Source: Nyssa sinensis
Taxonomy: Eukaryota > Streptophyta > Magnoliopsida > Cornales > Nyssaceae
NCBI GenBank assembly: GCA_008638375.1
Contig: CM018035.1
Coordinates: 31,397,307 to 31,461,306, forward strand
Reading direction: 5' to 3'
Length of the DNA: 64,000 nt
Positions 9,861 to 21,988 of the stretch are shown here, piece by piece. Below the pieces are notes generated by a model. That model was given only the letters and a program-made list of their open reading frames with translations, searched no databases and had not been told where the DNA came from. A program made the translations under genes and the position numbers. Numbering within the stretch: the stretch's first letter is position 1; the number at the start of each line of letters is the position of its first letter.

Positions 9861-12800
9861 TATAACACCCCGACCCTGATTCATTAAAAATTAGTTTGCT
9901 AATTATTAATTAGAACCGACATAAAGAATAATTAAGAAGTTAATTGGGAACCTCATGATAGTCATGATAGACCAATAAAATATTTAAGCACATCAGAAAT
10001 GAGGGCGTAATGTCCGAACCTAATTACCAATTAATTAGGTGAAATGATGTTATTTTAACACTGTAAAAACTCGAATTAGCGAACTATGATGGCCACAAAT
10101 AAATAATAACTGATACGAGGCCTTTGATAATGAGGCTAACCAAAATACGAAACCCTCAAAAGAAACCGCTTTGTAAAAAGAGCACTAGAAAAGAAAATAT
10201 AACGGAAATAGCCAAAACGGAATTCTGCGCCAGCCAAACAGGGCCTAAGCCCAAAATGTGGAAAAATGCCCAAAAGTGAAGCCAAGCGGATTTGAACCCT
10301 TGACCAAGTGGGGCAAGATTCTTGTTACCCAAAAGAAATTACCAAGTGGGTTGCCAACAACTTCATGCCTAAAATTGCAACAAAATTGTAAATAACACTA
10401 AATTATTCTAGTCCACCTCCCAAATTGGCCAATGGCCATGCATGCAAATCCTTCATCATTAGCTCACATCATCTCCTTTCAACTCCACATCAGTCATCCG
10501 AACCCACCAAATCTCTAATATGCATGCATTTATATATATATATATAGGTGTATATGTATAGGTGGGCAATGTGATATATATATATAAGAACTATATACCT
10601 TGGGACACCCCAAAAACATGTGTGAGTGAAACCTGGAGTGTGCGTGTGTAACTGTGTGCATGTGTGTGTTCATGAAGGCTGAGTGAGAGAAGTGGGTTAG
10701 AGAGAGAGACACATTGTGTAAGCTTGAGTGAAAGGTGTGTGTGTGTGTGACTATTAGAGGTGCAAAGGGAGAAGGAACTGGGAAGTGCACGAGCAGGGTA
10801 GAACCACCATTGAGGTCTCACCTTGAGCTAGAGAGAGAGGGAGATTCACTGTTCAGAGGTATAAACCTCAAACTGCTTCATTTTTCTTGTTTAAATTTGG
10901 TATTATTTTGATGATTGTCGAGCCTATTAAACTGCATGCATGATGCCTAAAGTGTATAATCTTGAATGAGGCACGAAATTAGGGCCCTGAAACAGCCTAG
11001 AACACTGAATCTATATACAAACCGCCATGGATGGACCTTAGAGGTGCAGGTCTGCAAACATCCACACCAAATCAAGTTTGGGTTGTCAAGACCTTAAATA
11101 GAGACCATTGGTGTTCCAAGAACACTTAGATGCGACCAAAAACCTCACTAAAGGGCCTACAAAACCTGAGTTGTAGGTTTTGGCCATGAAACTCAGCCCC
11201 TGTTTTGGCCATGAAACTCAGCCCCTGTTTTAGACTCTTAAACCAAATTTTTGGTATGGGGATTGAACCCCCATGTCATGAGGATCATTTTGAGCCAAAC
11301 CACGCGAGTTTTGGTGATGAATTGAGGATTTACAAGCCAATTGCAGGTTTGACTATCAAACCTTGGACCGAACAATTAAGCTTGAATTGAGACATGAAAC
11401 CCATGCCAAAATGGTGGCCTGACTCCCAGAAATGATTTGGAACGAAGGGCAGAAGAAAACAGTGGTGTAAAATCCATGAAATTGGAAGTTTAAGTTTGTA
11501 GAAATTAGGGCAACACGAGGGTGAGTTGGGAGAAGACGATGAACACTGACGGGTTATGGGTCGGACCTCGGGTCGGGTCCTGACCTGATGTTTTAAGTAG
11601 GATCCGGGTCACTTAAAACTACGACGTTTTGGTTAAGTTTTAAAATTTTAAAATGTCAAGGCTGACGTCATCATGACATCAGCATTACATGTTGAACCGA
11701 TCAAACCGGTTGGTTCAATGAAACCTTGGACCGGTTCACTTAAAAATAACATGAACCCATTGGTTCAGACCGGTGCTTCAGGAAATTGCAACCTGACCCC
11801 AGAAGTTATAGGAAATTATACTAAGGCCCAATAGTAATTAATTTTAATTTCAAATATACCCCTAAGCTAAAAATGGGGCAAACGAAGTCCGAATAAAGTA
11901 AAAAAATAATGTATTTGGACTATTTTGGACGTTCTGAGATCAATGGTGGGGTCTGTTTCACGAGACGGGACTCCAAAAAATTAAGACGCGTTAAAGTATA
12001 AATTACCAAATTGCCCCTCATATGCCCGATGTCCAAATAAGACGCATTATTAGAGTATTCTTATTATCTTGGACTTTCTGAGACCAACGGTAAGGTCCGT
12101 GTTATGAGACGGGACCCTGAAAATAAAGACACGTAAAAATGTAAAATGACCAAATTACTTTAAGTGCCCCTAAAGCTAAATAAAAATTCGAGAAGGTCTA
12201 AATTGACTTTCTTCGATATTTCGGAGTCAACGGTGAGGTCCGTGTTATGAAATGAAGTATGAAAAAATATGATACGTAAATACTTGAAGCAATAAAATCA
12301 AAACCTTATGATGTAACGAAGCTACCAAAAGAGTGTATATACAAGTATACGTCTAAGATAGAAATTAGAATTTAATTACGATCTAAGCATAAAATAAGAA
12401 CATCAATAGGAGATATTTGAAGTACATATGAAGTTAATAGATTATTTATGAATTGTTCTTAGGAACTGCAGAAGAAGTGGGAAAGCGCATTATTAGCACC
12501 AACCCTAAGGACTAAGGTGAGTAACCCTGCATTTGAAGTGGAGTTTTAACTCCATGGATTTGAAGATGTTTTAAACTTCAAAATATCTAAAGCATTAAAT
12601 TCAATATTACATGATTCCTGTTTTAAGATATTCCGTTCTTATAAATTTTATTGTGACATGCTCAATGAATGATTTCTATTACAGTTTTCCTTAGAAGTAT
12701 TTAACATGTCTGCATATTCTGAAATATCTTATTCCAAGTATTTGAAGATTCTATCATAAAATCATGAACATCATGTTTTAAATACTCATGAAAAGTATTT

Positions 12801-13788
12801 ATTTGAAGAAGCCATGTGATAAATGTTTTACAAGATAACAGTGCATAAGCACACAGGCTGGATTTTGGGTTTCTTCAGAACTCAATTGACCTGTCAAAGA
12901 CCACATAGTCAGGATTTTGGGTTTTCTTCGGAACTTAATTGACCTATCATGTGAAATGCCAGGTAGCAGGATCTAATCCCCCAAGTAATGAGATATCTCC
13001 ACGTATAATTAAGTAAAACGGGAGTCTAGTTCGAAACAGATTCCACCTAATCCAAGAGAAAAGATGACAAACGCTTTTGAAAATGGAAGCAGGTCTTACC
13101 CCCATTTTTTCACTATGTATGTTTATATGTTTTGAAATGCTTATACTCCATTTAAAGAAATGTATATTTAGCTTGAATACTTTAAATGTTTCAAAGCTAT
13201 TTGTTATGAAGAATGCATGTACTCTATGTTCAAAGTATACGAGTAATTGGTAGTGAGTATTTTATAAACTCTCATGTGCGAAACTACTACCAATTGAAAC
13301 CCATGACAGACGCAAGAATTATTCACTGGGCTTCTTGAAGCTCACCCCATCTCCCTAACATTTTTCAGGTATTGACGATGAATGGGAGCCTTGCTCCATT
13401 TTGGGATGACAATTAGTGGCTCCGTTATGAGCATGGGCTTTTGGAAGTATTAAAATCTGTAGTTGGATAGATTTTGATGTAATAGATTTTGGATAATATG
13501 TACTTAAGCCCGAGAGGCAACCGAATATGTAATATGTATAAAACTCTAGAATTGTTATTATGCTCTGATGTTATATTTATAAGTACTGCTATAAAGAGCG
13601 ATAATACCAGACGGATGTGCGAAAGTTTTAAATAAGAAAAGAAAAGAAAATTTTTTTCACACTTCCGCAAACCAAGGCCGCATCGCCATCCGATACTGTT
13701 GCTTATGGAGCCTTGCCCTAAGGCCTCCGGGCCGAAAGGTGGCGGTCGCGATACGAGATCCGCATAGGGTGGGTTTCGGGTCGTGACA
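9861..13788 (+). mobile_element. Element C: 3.93-kb solo-LTR-like element nested in A
   Basis: It starts TATAACACCCCGACC (the expected TG mutated to TA) and ends GGGTTTCGGGTCGTGACA. It is flanked by GCAGC (9856-9860) and GTAGC (13789-13793), a 5-bp duplication with one transition. Removing it restores continuity with B. No coding frame. It carries three diverged repeats of a motif on changing 'ggtgaggtccgttttacgagacgggac' text, near 11950, 12090 and 12230; these also occur in D and E. Its 3' terminal box, CGCATAGGGTGGG followed by GTGACA, is shared with D and E. Confidence 0.8.
10612..13600 (+). ncRNA. Candidate spliced noncoding unit in element C
   Basis: Signals in order: TATA-like TATATAAGA at 10581-10589; a possible exon 1 to 10858; donor GTATAAAC at 10859; acceptor TTCTTAG ending at 12462; a 54-bp mini-exon; donor AAG|GTGAGTAA at 12517; acceptor TTTTTCAG ending at 13368; last exon into the element's 3' end. 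The same order and similar spacing occur in D and E. No protein frame is conserved. All sites are read from sequence only. Confidence 0.35.
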
Positions 13789-15655
13789 GTAGCTCAAGTA
13801 GAACAAAATAGATCAGATCAGATCAACACAGAACAGAGCTAGAACAGACTAGATCCGAACATACCAGATCAATTAATCAAAGGCGTATCATCAAATATGT
13901 CTGAACCTCTCCCAACTACCCACAAGGGGACCACTCGTGGGGCCTCTACCCTCTTGGGTCATATCAAAACGAATGGGACATAATTGAGCAGGTTAGAAAT
14001 AAAATAGAATGCCAATCATACATACGAGCCTTTCCCAGCTGCCCATAAGCGGACACTCGTGGGGCCTCTAACCTCTAGGTCATGCTCTGGCATAAATCAA
14101 ACCGTTCAATCCTGTAGTGGGCCCAGGAGTAAGACACAACATATCAAAAAAGAATCAGAACAGACTCCAAATGGCGTATAACAGAATAGAACAGACCCGA
14201 ACAGAATCAGAATGGGACATATCAAAAGGCAAGACAAAATCGAATCATGCCATGCGTAATGCAATACAAAGAGTATGCGTGAAAGCATATGTATTAAAAC
14301 AGTACAGTGTATAAACAGTACAATATATGAAACAGTACAGTATATGAATCTAGATAGTACGTAAATATATACCAAGTTAGGGTCCAAGTTACTCACAAAC
14401 TTTGCATATCTTGAATAATCATCATTAATCACAAACAGATCAGAATTCATCTATTCATGACTTATTCATCATCTTAGGCGTCTATTAGATCACCTAATTA
14501 AGTCCACTAGCCTATTACCCACTCATTGGGTTTCAACTGAGACTATTAAATTTCTTAAGTGAGCTTAGTAGCTTCTATAATTATAATTTAAGTCATTTGG
14601 ACTTCATTCATTATCAATTACGCACTTATTTAACCTTAAGGAAAAATGATAATTTTTTCATTCTTGCCCCGGACCCTATCGTGGTCCTTACAATATTCCA
14701 CATATCTTATATATAAAGTTTTAAGTCTTTTGGACTTCATTTGGTATCTGCTTTTGATCATCGGGACACATCAATTATTTTCTATTTTATAGTCTAACTA
14801 TTCCGAAGTCTTATTTAGCCCCTCGATTCACATAATAATACTTATGACGATTAATTATATCAGATTGGCTGTTTTTAGAATTTATTCGGCCTTTACTTTG
14901 TATTTCTCGTACTTAGGGGTATTATGGTCATTTCACATTTTATGATATTCTGACCCCGAATCATTATTTAATCATATATAAAAGTTCACAATTATTTGGG
15001 CTTCCATTGGTATCAATTTCGTCTAATTTGGACTTTATTTAGGCTTCATACTGTATTAGGATAATTTTACATTTTATGATGGGACCACCCCGAAGTCCTC
15101 GGATGTCTAATCTGACATTTTCATTGTGTTTAGAACGTTCAAAAATATTAAAATAGCCCTTTCCGGGTCTTCATTTGGACTTTATTTGCTTTATTTATGG
15201 CCCAAGGGTAATTTCGTCATTTTACCCTATTATAAAATAATTTAATTATTAAATTATTTTTCAGGAGTATATTTGAATTAATTTCTCAAAGGCTGGGCTA
15301 TAATAGGATTATTCAAAATGTTGGGGTCAATCTGGAATTTAACAAAATTCTTGTTTTCTTCTTTTAGTTTAATCAATGAACCAAAAGGTTCTTTATTTGA
15401 AAACCTAAACCAGTCTAAGAATACAGTGAACCAGCTGGTTCAGAATTCTTAAGAGAACCGGAATACAATAACCCTGTTGTTTTCCTTATCCATAATTTGG
15501 TTATCCTTATTTCAGATTTTTAATTGATTATCTCTACGACTAAACAAACTAGATATCATTTAAATTTAACTCCAAACAAAGTCGCTGTGTGTCTATATTT
15601 GGTCGAGTCCGACCAAAGTCCGATCCATTGCCAAAACAGGCCTATATTTACAGGA

Positions 15656-16062
15656 CGTGTCATATACCTTCCATAACTACTACATGGTAATAACTATGGT
15701 CAAATTGTACCGCATCGTCCTTTTACATACCATCCCAAGGCCATTAGAGTGTAATGTCCCCAGTTAAGCAGTATTTGATCAAGGAGTGGAGGGCTTTCAC
15801 CGGCAACACCTGTCAAGCTGAGTGAGTATACAAGACCAGGGCTACTAACTGCCTGAGGTTTGGAAGGTTTGTAGTGCAAATGCAATGTATGAAATTGATG
15901 TGTGTGCAAGGCATTCAGATTTTAGTCCCTTTTTTATTCATTTATCCATACATTCAAGCATACATCCATTCATCCACTATAAAGCAAAAAAATAAATGAA
16001 TGTAAAGCAAGTAAACAAAATAGCCTTGAAATGAATGCTTCACTAAGTCTAACCCTCTTTAG
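15656..16062. other. Unassigned 0.4 kb between element A and the Ogre-type LTR
   Basis: It may be internal leader of the Ogre-type element, since it lies downstream of its primer binding site on the minus strand. I see no coding frame or motif that I can support. The left edge is the truncation point of LTR A. Confidence 0.3.
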
Positions 16063-16080
16063 TCCCTAATGGAGTCACCA
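16063..16080 (-). other. Primer binding site of Ogre-type element, complementary to tRNA-Arg
   Basis: On the minus strand it reads TGGTGACTCCATTAGGGA, one base after the LTR end. The complement of the plant tRNA-Arg 3' end, used by Ogre elements, is TGGCGACTCCGCTGGGGA. The four differences are all transitions, the pattern of methylated-cytosine decay. Confidence 0.65.
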
Positions 16081-16081
16081 C

Positions 16082-18354
16082 TGTGGGTGCTAACATCGGA
16101 AAAAAGGAAAAATGTATGTCATCCTTTTTATGGATTTAAAGGGATCCCACCTATCTCTTTCCCGTAAGGTGAGAATGAACACCTCTTATGGGAGATATAG
16201 AGATTGAGGAGTCGCCAGCTTGTTTTTGAACAAGAAACAAGCAAACCCGTTACAACAGAAAATAATTCAGAGAAAACTGAAACGGAATGGAATAATTAAA
16301 ATTTACATCGCCTTGTCTCCTAATTACATTCTAAAGATCCCTTGACATGGATCAAATAAATAAAGCACTGAAATAAAAAAGCGAAAACCAAAGAAAACAT
16401 AGATTCGGGGGCCAAGGTATAGAGTGGGAAGGTGTTAGGCACCCACCCCACCCGATCTGAATAGATCAGCCTTGAATATTCACTTGTAAAGCTATTTTTT
16501 CATGAGAAAAATTGAAAAAAAAAAAAGAGAGATTTGAGTCCAGAAGAAATAAATAATAAAAGATCTAATGTAAAAAAAATAAAACAGAACAAAAAATACC
16601 GAAGATTTTGACTCGAGCCTGAAGGCTTCCTATGTATCCGTTTAGAAAATAGAATTAGAGTCATGTAGTTCTCCAGTTTACCCTCTTTTATCAAGAGTGA
16701 TAAAAGTGATGAGATCAACCGGACTAAAGAAAAAGAGACTGTTAAGGGTTTGAGAGCTCATCTTATTCAGTCATGGTAGTCGGCCAGCACTTCGGCTAGA
16801 AAAGTCTAGATTGGAGGCTTTTGTCGGGAAAATCTTCGGTTTGTTCTTTGGTTTGGAAAAGCATCACTTTGTTTGGCTTCGCGGAGAGAAGCTACCACTT
16901 CGGCAAGGCTTCGACCTCAGGAGAAGGAGAGTTCTCATAGAGAGAACTCTAGAATTATGCTAGCAACATAATGCTATAGAACTCGTCTTCCATTCGTGTA
17001 TTTTTGTGTTTGCCTGTGTGTCCCTAAAACTAATGGCCTAGGGGCTCTATTTATAGGAGAATATAGAGATCTGATCCAAGGTTCTAAGTGAAACCCTAAA
17101 ATAGAGGGCTAAGATCATGTGTTGAGTGATAATTATCTAACTAAATAAATAATTAATTAAATAAGAATGATTATCTTAAAAAAATAAATTAATAAATAAC
17201 TATGGCAATGCATGAACCAATAGAATTGGTGTCTACATGCAAGAGCCAATAAGATAAAAGAGAAATAAAATTTAAATGAAAAATAAACTCCAAAATGAAA
17301 GCGTTTAGGTTTAATGTATCTCCATTTGAGGAAATATCAAGCAAATAGATTTATGGAAACTCTAAAAGTGAAAATTCTTAATTGAGCCTAAATAGACTAC
17401 TATCACTCAAGATTACCAAATTACCCTTAATTTAGTAGAGAATCTCTAAATTGCCACAAGATTGTGAAATAACCAAATTACCCCCAATTCTTCACCAAAG
17501 GGCTAAAATTACCAAAATACCCCCATGTGGGTAAAATGATATAGAAATTATGAAAATTCCCCTCAAGTGACTAGGAAGTCCTACTAAGGGTAGGATTATA
17601 CCAAAATTACCAAAATGCCCTTAGAGGGCAAAAACGTGCCGAAATTATTGAAACACCCTTCGATAGGCAGAAGAGTCCTAACGAGAATGAGACTTTGTTA
17701 GGAATAGCCCTTCTTGGACTGGGACTTTGGTAGGAGAGTCCTAAGGGGAGTGGGACTCTATCAGGAAGAGTCTTAGTGAGACTAGGACTTTGGGATGAGA
17801 GTTCTAATGAGAGTGGAACTCTATCAGGAAAAGTCCTACTTAGACTAAGACTTTGGCGAGTAAGTCCTAACAGGAGTGGGACTCTATCGTTAAAAGTCCT
17901 ACTTGGACTAGAACTTTGGCAGAAGAGTCCTAACAGTAGTGGGACCCAATCGAAAAGAGTCTTACTTGGACTGGGACACCGATAAGAGAGTCCTAACGGG
18001 AGTGAGACTCTATCGGGAAGTGTCCTACTTGGACTAGGACTCTAGCGAGAGAGTCCTAACGAGAGTAGGACTCTATCGAGAAGAGTTCTACTTGGATTGG
18101 GACTCTGATAAGAGAGTCCTAATAGGAATAGGACTCTGTTAGGAAGAGTCCTAATGGAACTGGGACTTTATCAGAAGAGTCCTAACGAGAATAAAACTCT
18201 ATTAGGAGGAGTCATAATGGAACTAGGACTTTGTCAAGAAGAGTCCTAATGAGAATATGACTCAATTGGGAAGAGTCCCTACTTGAAGTAGGTTTCTTAG
18301 CATAATCATCGATTTTTACTACTTAATCAAGGGTCACAAGATGAGGTGTCTACA
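16082..18354 (-). mobile_element. Ogre/Tat-type LTR (2.27 kb), minus strand
   Basis: On the minus strand it starts TGTAGACACCTC and ends GCACCCACA, a TG...CA LTR followed by the tRNA-Arg primer binding site. The GGTGCCTAACACCTTCCC text (near 16425-16445) is a familiar feature of Ogre-like LTRs. Only this LTR and at most 0.4 kb of leader remain. It abuts copia integrase sequence at 18355, so it probably inserted there and later lost its body. Confidence 0.65.
17690..18290. repeat. 63-bp tandem array inside the Ogre-type LTR
   Basis: The motif CTCTATC recurs at 17756, 17819, 17882, 17945, 18008, 18071, 18134, 18197 and 18260 (some copies mutated), spaced exactly 63 bp each time. Each unit consists of two related half-units of about 31 and 32 bp, built on GAGTCCTAAYGAGAGTGGGACT and AGAGTCCTACTTGGACT, so it is a dimeric repeat. 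The fixed period divisible by three leaves a short open frame (17776-17985) that I do not regard as a gene. Confidence 0.9.
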
Positions 18355-18912
18355 CCTATCAAGACAATACGTCTTGTCAATACTGGTGAGTTTACATCCC
18401 AAGCATTTGATGAATATTGCACGTCAATTGGAATTACTGTTGAACATCACGTTACTCACGTACACACACAAAATGGTTTAGCCGAGTCTTTTATCAAGCG
18501 TCTCCAATTAATTGCTAGACCTTTACTTCTGATAACAAAACTATATGTTTCTACTTGGGGGCATGCTATATTACATGCTGCAATGTTAATCTGTATCTGA
18601 CCAACTTCTTACCACAAATATTCTCTTTTACAAATTGTACTTGGTCATCCACTAAATGTTTCTCACTTACGAGTGTTTGATTGTGCTGTACAAATTCTTA
18701 TTCCACCCCCATAATGTACTAAAATGGGTCTCTAATAAGGACTTGGGATTTATGTTGGTTTTGATTCCCCATCTATTATAAGATATCTTGAACCTCTAAC
18801 AGGTGGTCTATTTACGGCACGATTTTTCGATTGTCATTTTGATGAGACAATCTTCCCATCATTAAGGGGAGAAAAGCTGAAGCCAGAAGGTCAGCATGAA
18901 ATTTTTTAGATT
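18355..18912 (+). pseudogene. Ty1/copia element: integrase fragment
   Basis: The reading PIKTIRLVNTGEFTSQAF, HTQNGLAESFIKRLQLIARP, WGHAILHAA, HLRVFDCAV, GIYVGFDSPSIIRYLEPLTG and FDCHFDE follows the copia integrase core into its C-terminal part. NTGEF corresponds to the second Asp of the DDE triad (usually NAGEF or DNGGEF), and GLAE contains the Glu. In-frame stops at 18598 and after disable it. It is cut at 18354 by the Ogre-type LTR and at 18912 by G1; it resumes at 30893. Confidence 0.85.
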
Positions 18913-19540
18913 TGATATACCATAAAAGAGCAGGCCAATCAGCATTTGACACGTATGACCATAATCCAACTCATGCACTGCCGACATGGTTTCCACTCAG
19001 CCAATGACTAAAAGATCAATCATCCAGATCAGTGTAAAAGGTCAGAAGTGACCAAACTTATACCTTCATAGTATATATATCCAGACAAGGGTCTCAGAAC
19101 TTATCACAGGGTCCAGATCAACACTCCAGACCTCGTCACCGCCTTAGCGGATGCCGAGCAAGGAATAAAGAAACAGTCTTCGACAAGGAAACAGTCTTCA
19201 AACAAGGAAACAGTCTTCAACAAGGGAACTACCATCTATGGTTATCTCTATGCAATACTCCACAAGGTAACTGCAATCTCCGATGATCAAATCCCTATAT
19301 TCATGGCATCAAATCCTAATCAACTTAGGAAGGCCACGGTCTATAAATTAAACCCTAAAGGTACGCTTTATTTTTATGCTCATTCTTTGGCTTTCAATAC
19401 AGTCTTTTAATTCCTTTTGACTTACTTAAGCATCGGAGCTGCTACCGCCGGAGCCAATCCGGTGGACCTCTGATCGTCTTTCTGAGTGTTCTATAGGTCG
19501 CGGAGTCTTCACTTATTGCGAGCCGAAAAGTGCAGCATCA
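18913..19540 (+). repeat. G1 5' LTR
   Basis: It runs TGATATACCATAAAAG to GTGCAGCATCA (628 bp). The next bases are the primer-binding-site text. It shares most of its sequence with the G2 LTR in reverse orientation, but the first part (U3) differs enough to mark a subfamily. Confidence 0.95.
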
Positions 19541-19562
19541 GTTTGGCGCCGTCTGTGGGAAG
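19541..19562 (+). other. G1 primer binding site
   Basis: TTTGGCGCCGTCTGTGGGAA lies directly after the LTR. This text is common behind LTRs of plant Tat-lineage elements. I did not assign the tRNA. The same text is present in reverse at 56396-56415 in G2 and, decayed, at 63336-63360. Confidence 0.8.
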
Positions 19563-19618
19563 CGACTAATCTCCAAGTACTCTACTCATAAACTCATCTC
19601 TTTCCCCACCGGAAAACC

Positions 19619-21388
19619 ATGGCACCAAATCTCCGACCACGATAGAATACTCAGAATTCGCAAAACGCTCAACGACAGCCGCCTGCTCCTCGCACAAAGG
19701 GACCAATGGCCAATCCTATGCGACAAGAGATCGAAGCAATAAAATGACACAATGAACTGGTGCAGGAGCAGTTGCTTGCCATTACTAGAACGCTGGCAAC
19801 ACTCACGTAAAACCAAGCAGCGGGTTCTCCTAGCCCGCCAGTCAATTTCGTTGTAGGAACGCAACCTCCTGTTGCCGCGGAGAATGAAGAACTTCGTGAG
19901 CAGGCTCCAACTAACCAGCCTGGGCACCCTTCGGGCGTTGCTCGCGCTGGCCGAGATCCACAGCCATCAACAGTCCCTGGCTGGGGAACATCTGCCTTCG
20001 TTCCTGACGTCCATTACCGGAGCACTACTCGAGCCCCAACTCTAAGGGCCTCGGGAGCACATCCAGCACCGCAAGAGACTCATCATGCAACACCAATCCC
20101 TCCGGTTCGGATTCCTCCTCCGTCCGAAGGGCGTACTCAACCCTACTATCCTGAAGCCGAGGCTGTCAGGCAGGGTTCGCAAGATGTCAGACTCAAAGAT
20201 CCGCGAAGGGTAGAGGAGATTGCCGAGTCTATGGACCGGACAATCGCCTTGAGAGGACCCCAGAACCCTCCAGAGCAAGACGAACTGGCAAGGCTGCTCG
20301 GAAGACTAGCCACCCCGTTCACTCACGCCATCATGTTAGAAGAGAGGCCCAGAAAGTTCATGGTGCCCAAGTTCACCCTATACGATGGATCTGGAGATCC
20401 AGGAGATCATCTCTCGCACTATCGGCATACGATGGCCCTTCACGGAGCCTCTGATGCTTTCATGTGTCGAACCTTCATCACCAGCTTAAAAGGAACTGCT
20501 CTGAAGTGGTTCCACAACCTCCCTCCGAACTCAATTACCAGCTTCTATGAGCTCGGTAGACAGTTCTTAGACAGGTTTATGACCAGCAGGAGGCTCAGAA
20601 GGGGCCCAGAGTTCCTGCTAAACATCAAGCAGACCAGGGAGGAATCCCTCCGAGCCTACATTGCGCGCTTCAATACCGAACTCACGGAAATCACCGACTA
20701 CAGCCCAAAGTTCCTTGTAGCAGCCCTGACTGCTGGGCTTGCCCAAGGTGGATTCAGAGATTCCTTAACAAAGAGCCCTCCAGCCGATATGGTGGCATTA
20801 ATGGATCGGGCCAGAAAGTACATCAACCTGGAAGAAGCCAACCGCACATCCCAGAAGGGCAAAGATCAGACCCAGAGGGACAATCCGAAGAGGGAGGACC
20901 ACAAGAAGGAGGATCACAGAAGAGACTCCAACAAAAAGAGGGCCAGGAGCCCAGAGAAGAGAGCAGCGCCCCAAGCTGTGTACAACTCCAGACCAAGGGA
21001 GTTCACCAACTTCACTCCTTTAAACACCACACCGAACTAGGTACTTCGGCAGATCTGAGATCGGGAGAACCTGAGGTGGCCGGAACCAATCAAAGGAGAT
21101 CCCAGCCTGTGGGACCAAAGTAAGTATTGTAATTTCCATAAAGATCATGGACATACAACTAACACATGCAGGACCCTCCGATATGAGATAGAGCAGCTCA
21201 TAAAGAAGGGGCATCTTCGGGAGTTCGTCAAGCTAGACGGAAGGCAGAACCCCCAAGACGACAAGCCTCAACAACGGCCAGATCAAAGGCACGAGCAAAG
21301 GCAAGAGCAAAGAGAAGGACGAAACGAGCCTCAGAGGCAGAACAACCATCTTATCTACGTCCTCCATGCTGACTCCCCTGTCACAAGA
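19619..21388 (+). pseudogene. gag: G1 gag (capsid and zinc knuckle), broken by nonsense mutations
   Basis: The capsid-nucleocapsid protein packages element RNA. The start is taken as the ATG at 19619, conserved in G2. The best-preserved part is 20231-21040: PKFTLYDGSGDPGDHLSHY, RTFITSLKGTALKWFHNL and the basic KREDHKKEDHRR tail follow the retrotransposon gag domain. Downstream in the same frame lies a C-X2-H-X4-H-X4-C knuckle (CNFHKDHGHTTNTC), the Tat-type variant. Stops: TAG at codon 9, a stop after 19806, TAG at 21038-21040 and TGA shortly after. G2 has CAG at codon 9 and at the 21038 site, and CGA at the TGA site. Protease follows in the same frame. Confidence 0.9.
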
Positions 21389-21982
21389 ATGTCCAACAGG
21401 GCAAGAAAGAGATATGCTCGGGAGGCTAGAGCCGCCCCGAACGTATTACAGATCTCTAACGTTGAAAAGAGGCTCAAGCCAGCACTGGAGATCCAATTCA
21501 CCGAGCAAGATCTAGCAGGGGTACACTGCCCTCACAGCGATGCCCTTGTTATCACCCTCAGAATCGCCAACTTCAAGACCAGGAGAGTCCTGGTCGATAC
21601 TGGCAGCTCCGTCAACATACTGTTCTATGAGCCGCTTAAACAGATGTGGATAGAACATGACAACGTCAAGCCCACTACTGCCGTGATGGCAGCTTTTGAT
21701 GGCAACCTCAGTACCCCTTTGGGGAGAGTCGACCTTCCTACCACCGTAGGAGAGGGTGAAGGTCAGAAGACCACCATCTCGGAGTACATGGTGTTAAACA
21801 TGAAATCTCCCTACAACGTCATAATCGGGAGACCCTGGTTGCATCAGATAGGAGCAGTCACTTCGACCCTCCATCAGTGTCTGAAGTACGTCCACAACCA
21901 GGGCGTCCACTCGGTCAGAGGGTGTCAGCCAACCTCTCGAGAATGCCACGCTATTGCCCTCAAGGAGAAGGCCCCTAAATAG
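21389..21982 (+). CDS. G1 retroviral-type aspartic protease region, ending at a shared UAG
   Basis: This is the protease that cleaves the Gag-Pol polyprotein. The active-site motif VLVDTGSSVNIL is intact, followed by the flap-like region and NVIIGRPWL, which corresponds to the usual GR(P/D)WL near the protease C-terminus. The frame is shared with gag upstream. It ends at TAG 21980-21982 followed by CAA TTA. G2 has the same TAG CAA TTA. RT continues in the same frame, after one more stop (TAG 21989-21991) that is CAG in G2. A true start codon is not expected here; this is part of a polyprotein. Confidence 0.85.
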   Translation: MSNRARKRYAREARAAPNVLQISNVEKRLKPALEIQFTEQDLAGVHCPHSDALVITLRIANFKTRRVLVDTGSSVNILFYEPLKQMWIEHDNVKPTTAVMAAFDGNLSTPLGRVDLPTTVGEGEGQKTTISEYMVLNMKSPYNVIIGRPWLHQIGAVTSTLHQCLKYVHNQGVHSVRGCQPTSRECHAIALKEKAPK

Positions 21983-21988
21983 CAATTA
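21977..21988 (+). promoter_or_regulatory. Putative UAG readthrough site between protease and RT (G1)
   Basis: AAA-TAG-CAA-TTA fits the UAG-CAR-YYA consensus of type I leaky stops known from tobamoviruses. It separates gag-protease from RT in one frame. The G2 copy (near 53973-53984, minus) has the identical 12 bases. Tat relatives such as Ogre also have a stop here but are known to remove an intron, so splicing is the main alternative. Confidence 0.45.

Larger units (their letters stand above)
9293..15655 (-). mobile_element. Element A, 5' LTR, truncated, split by C
   Basis: The LTR 3' end (minus strand ...GTGACA) is at 9293, directly next to the primer-binding-site array. 9293-9860 matches 1207-1740 of B, 13794-14400 matches 1741-2460, and 14401-15600 matches 1-1206. 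Homology stops near 15655, so the 5' third of the LTR is lost. Intron-2-like signals are visible on the minus strand: donor GTGAGTAA (14389-14396) and acceptor TTTTTTAG ending at 9734. Confidence 0.7.

Noticed and set aside
15700..15909. Minus-strand 69-codon frame as an exon
   Set aside because: No recognisable motif and no flanking splice sites that I trust; it lies between broken elements.
17776..17985. Small protein from the 63-bp array in the Ogre-type LTR
   Set aside because: The frame arises from a unit divisible by three and breaks in neighbouring units.
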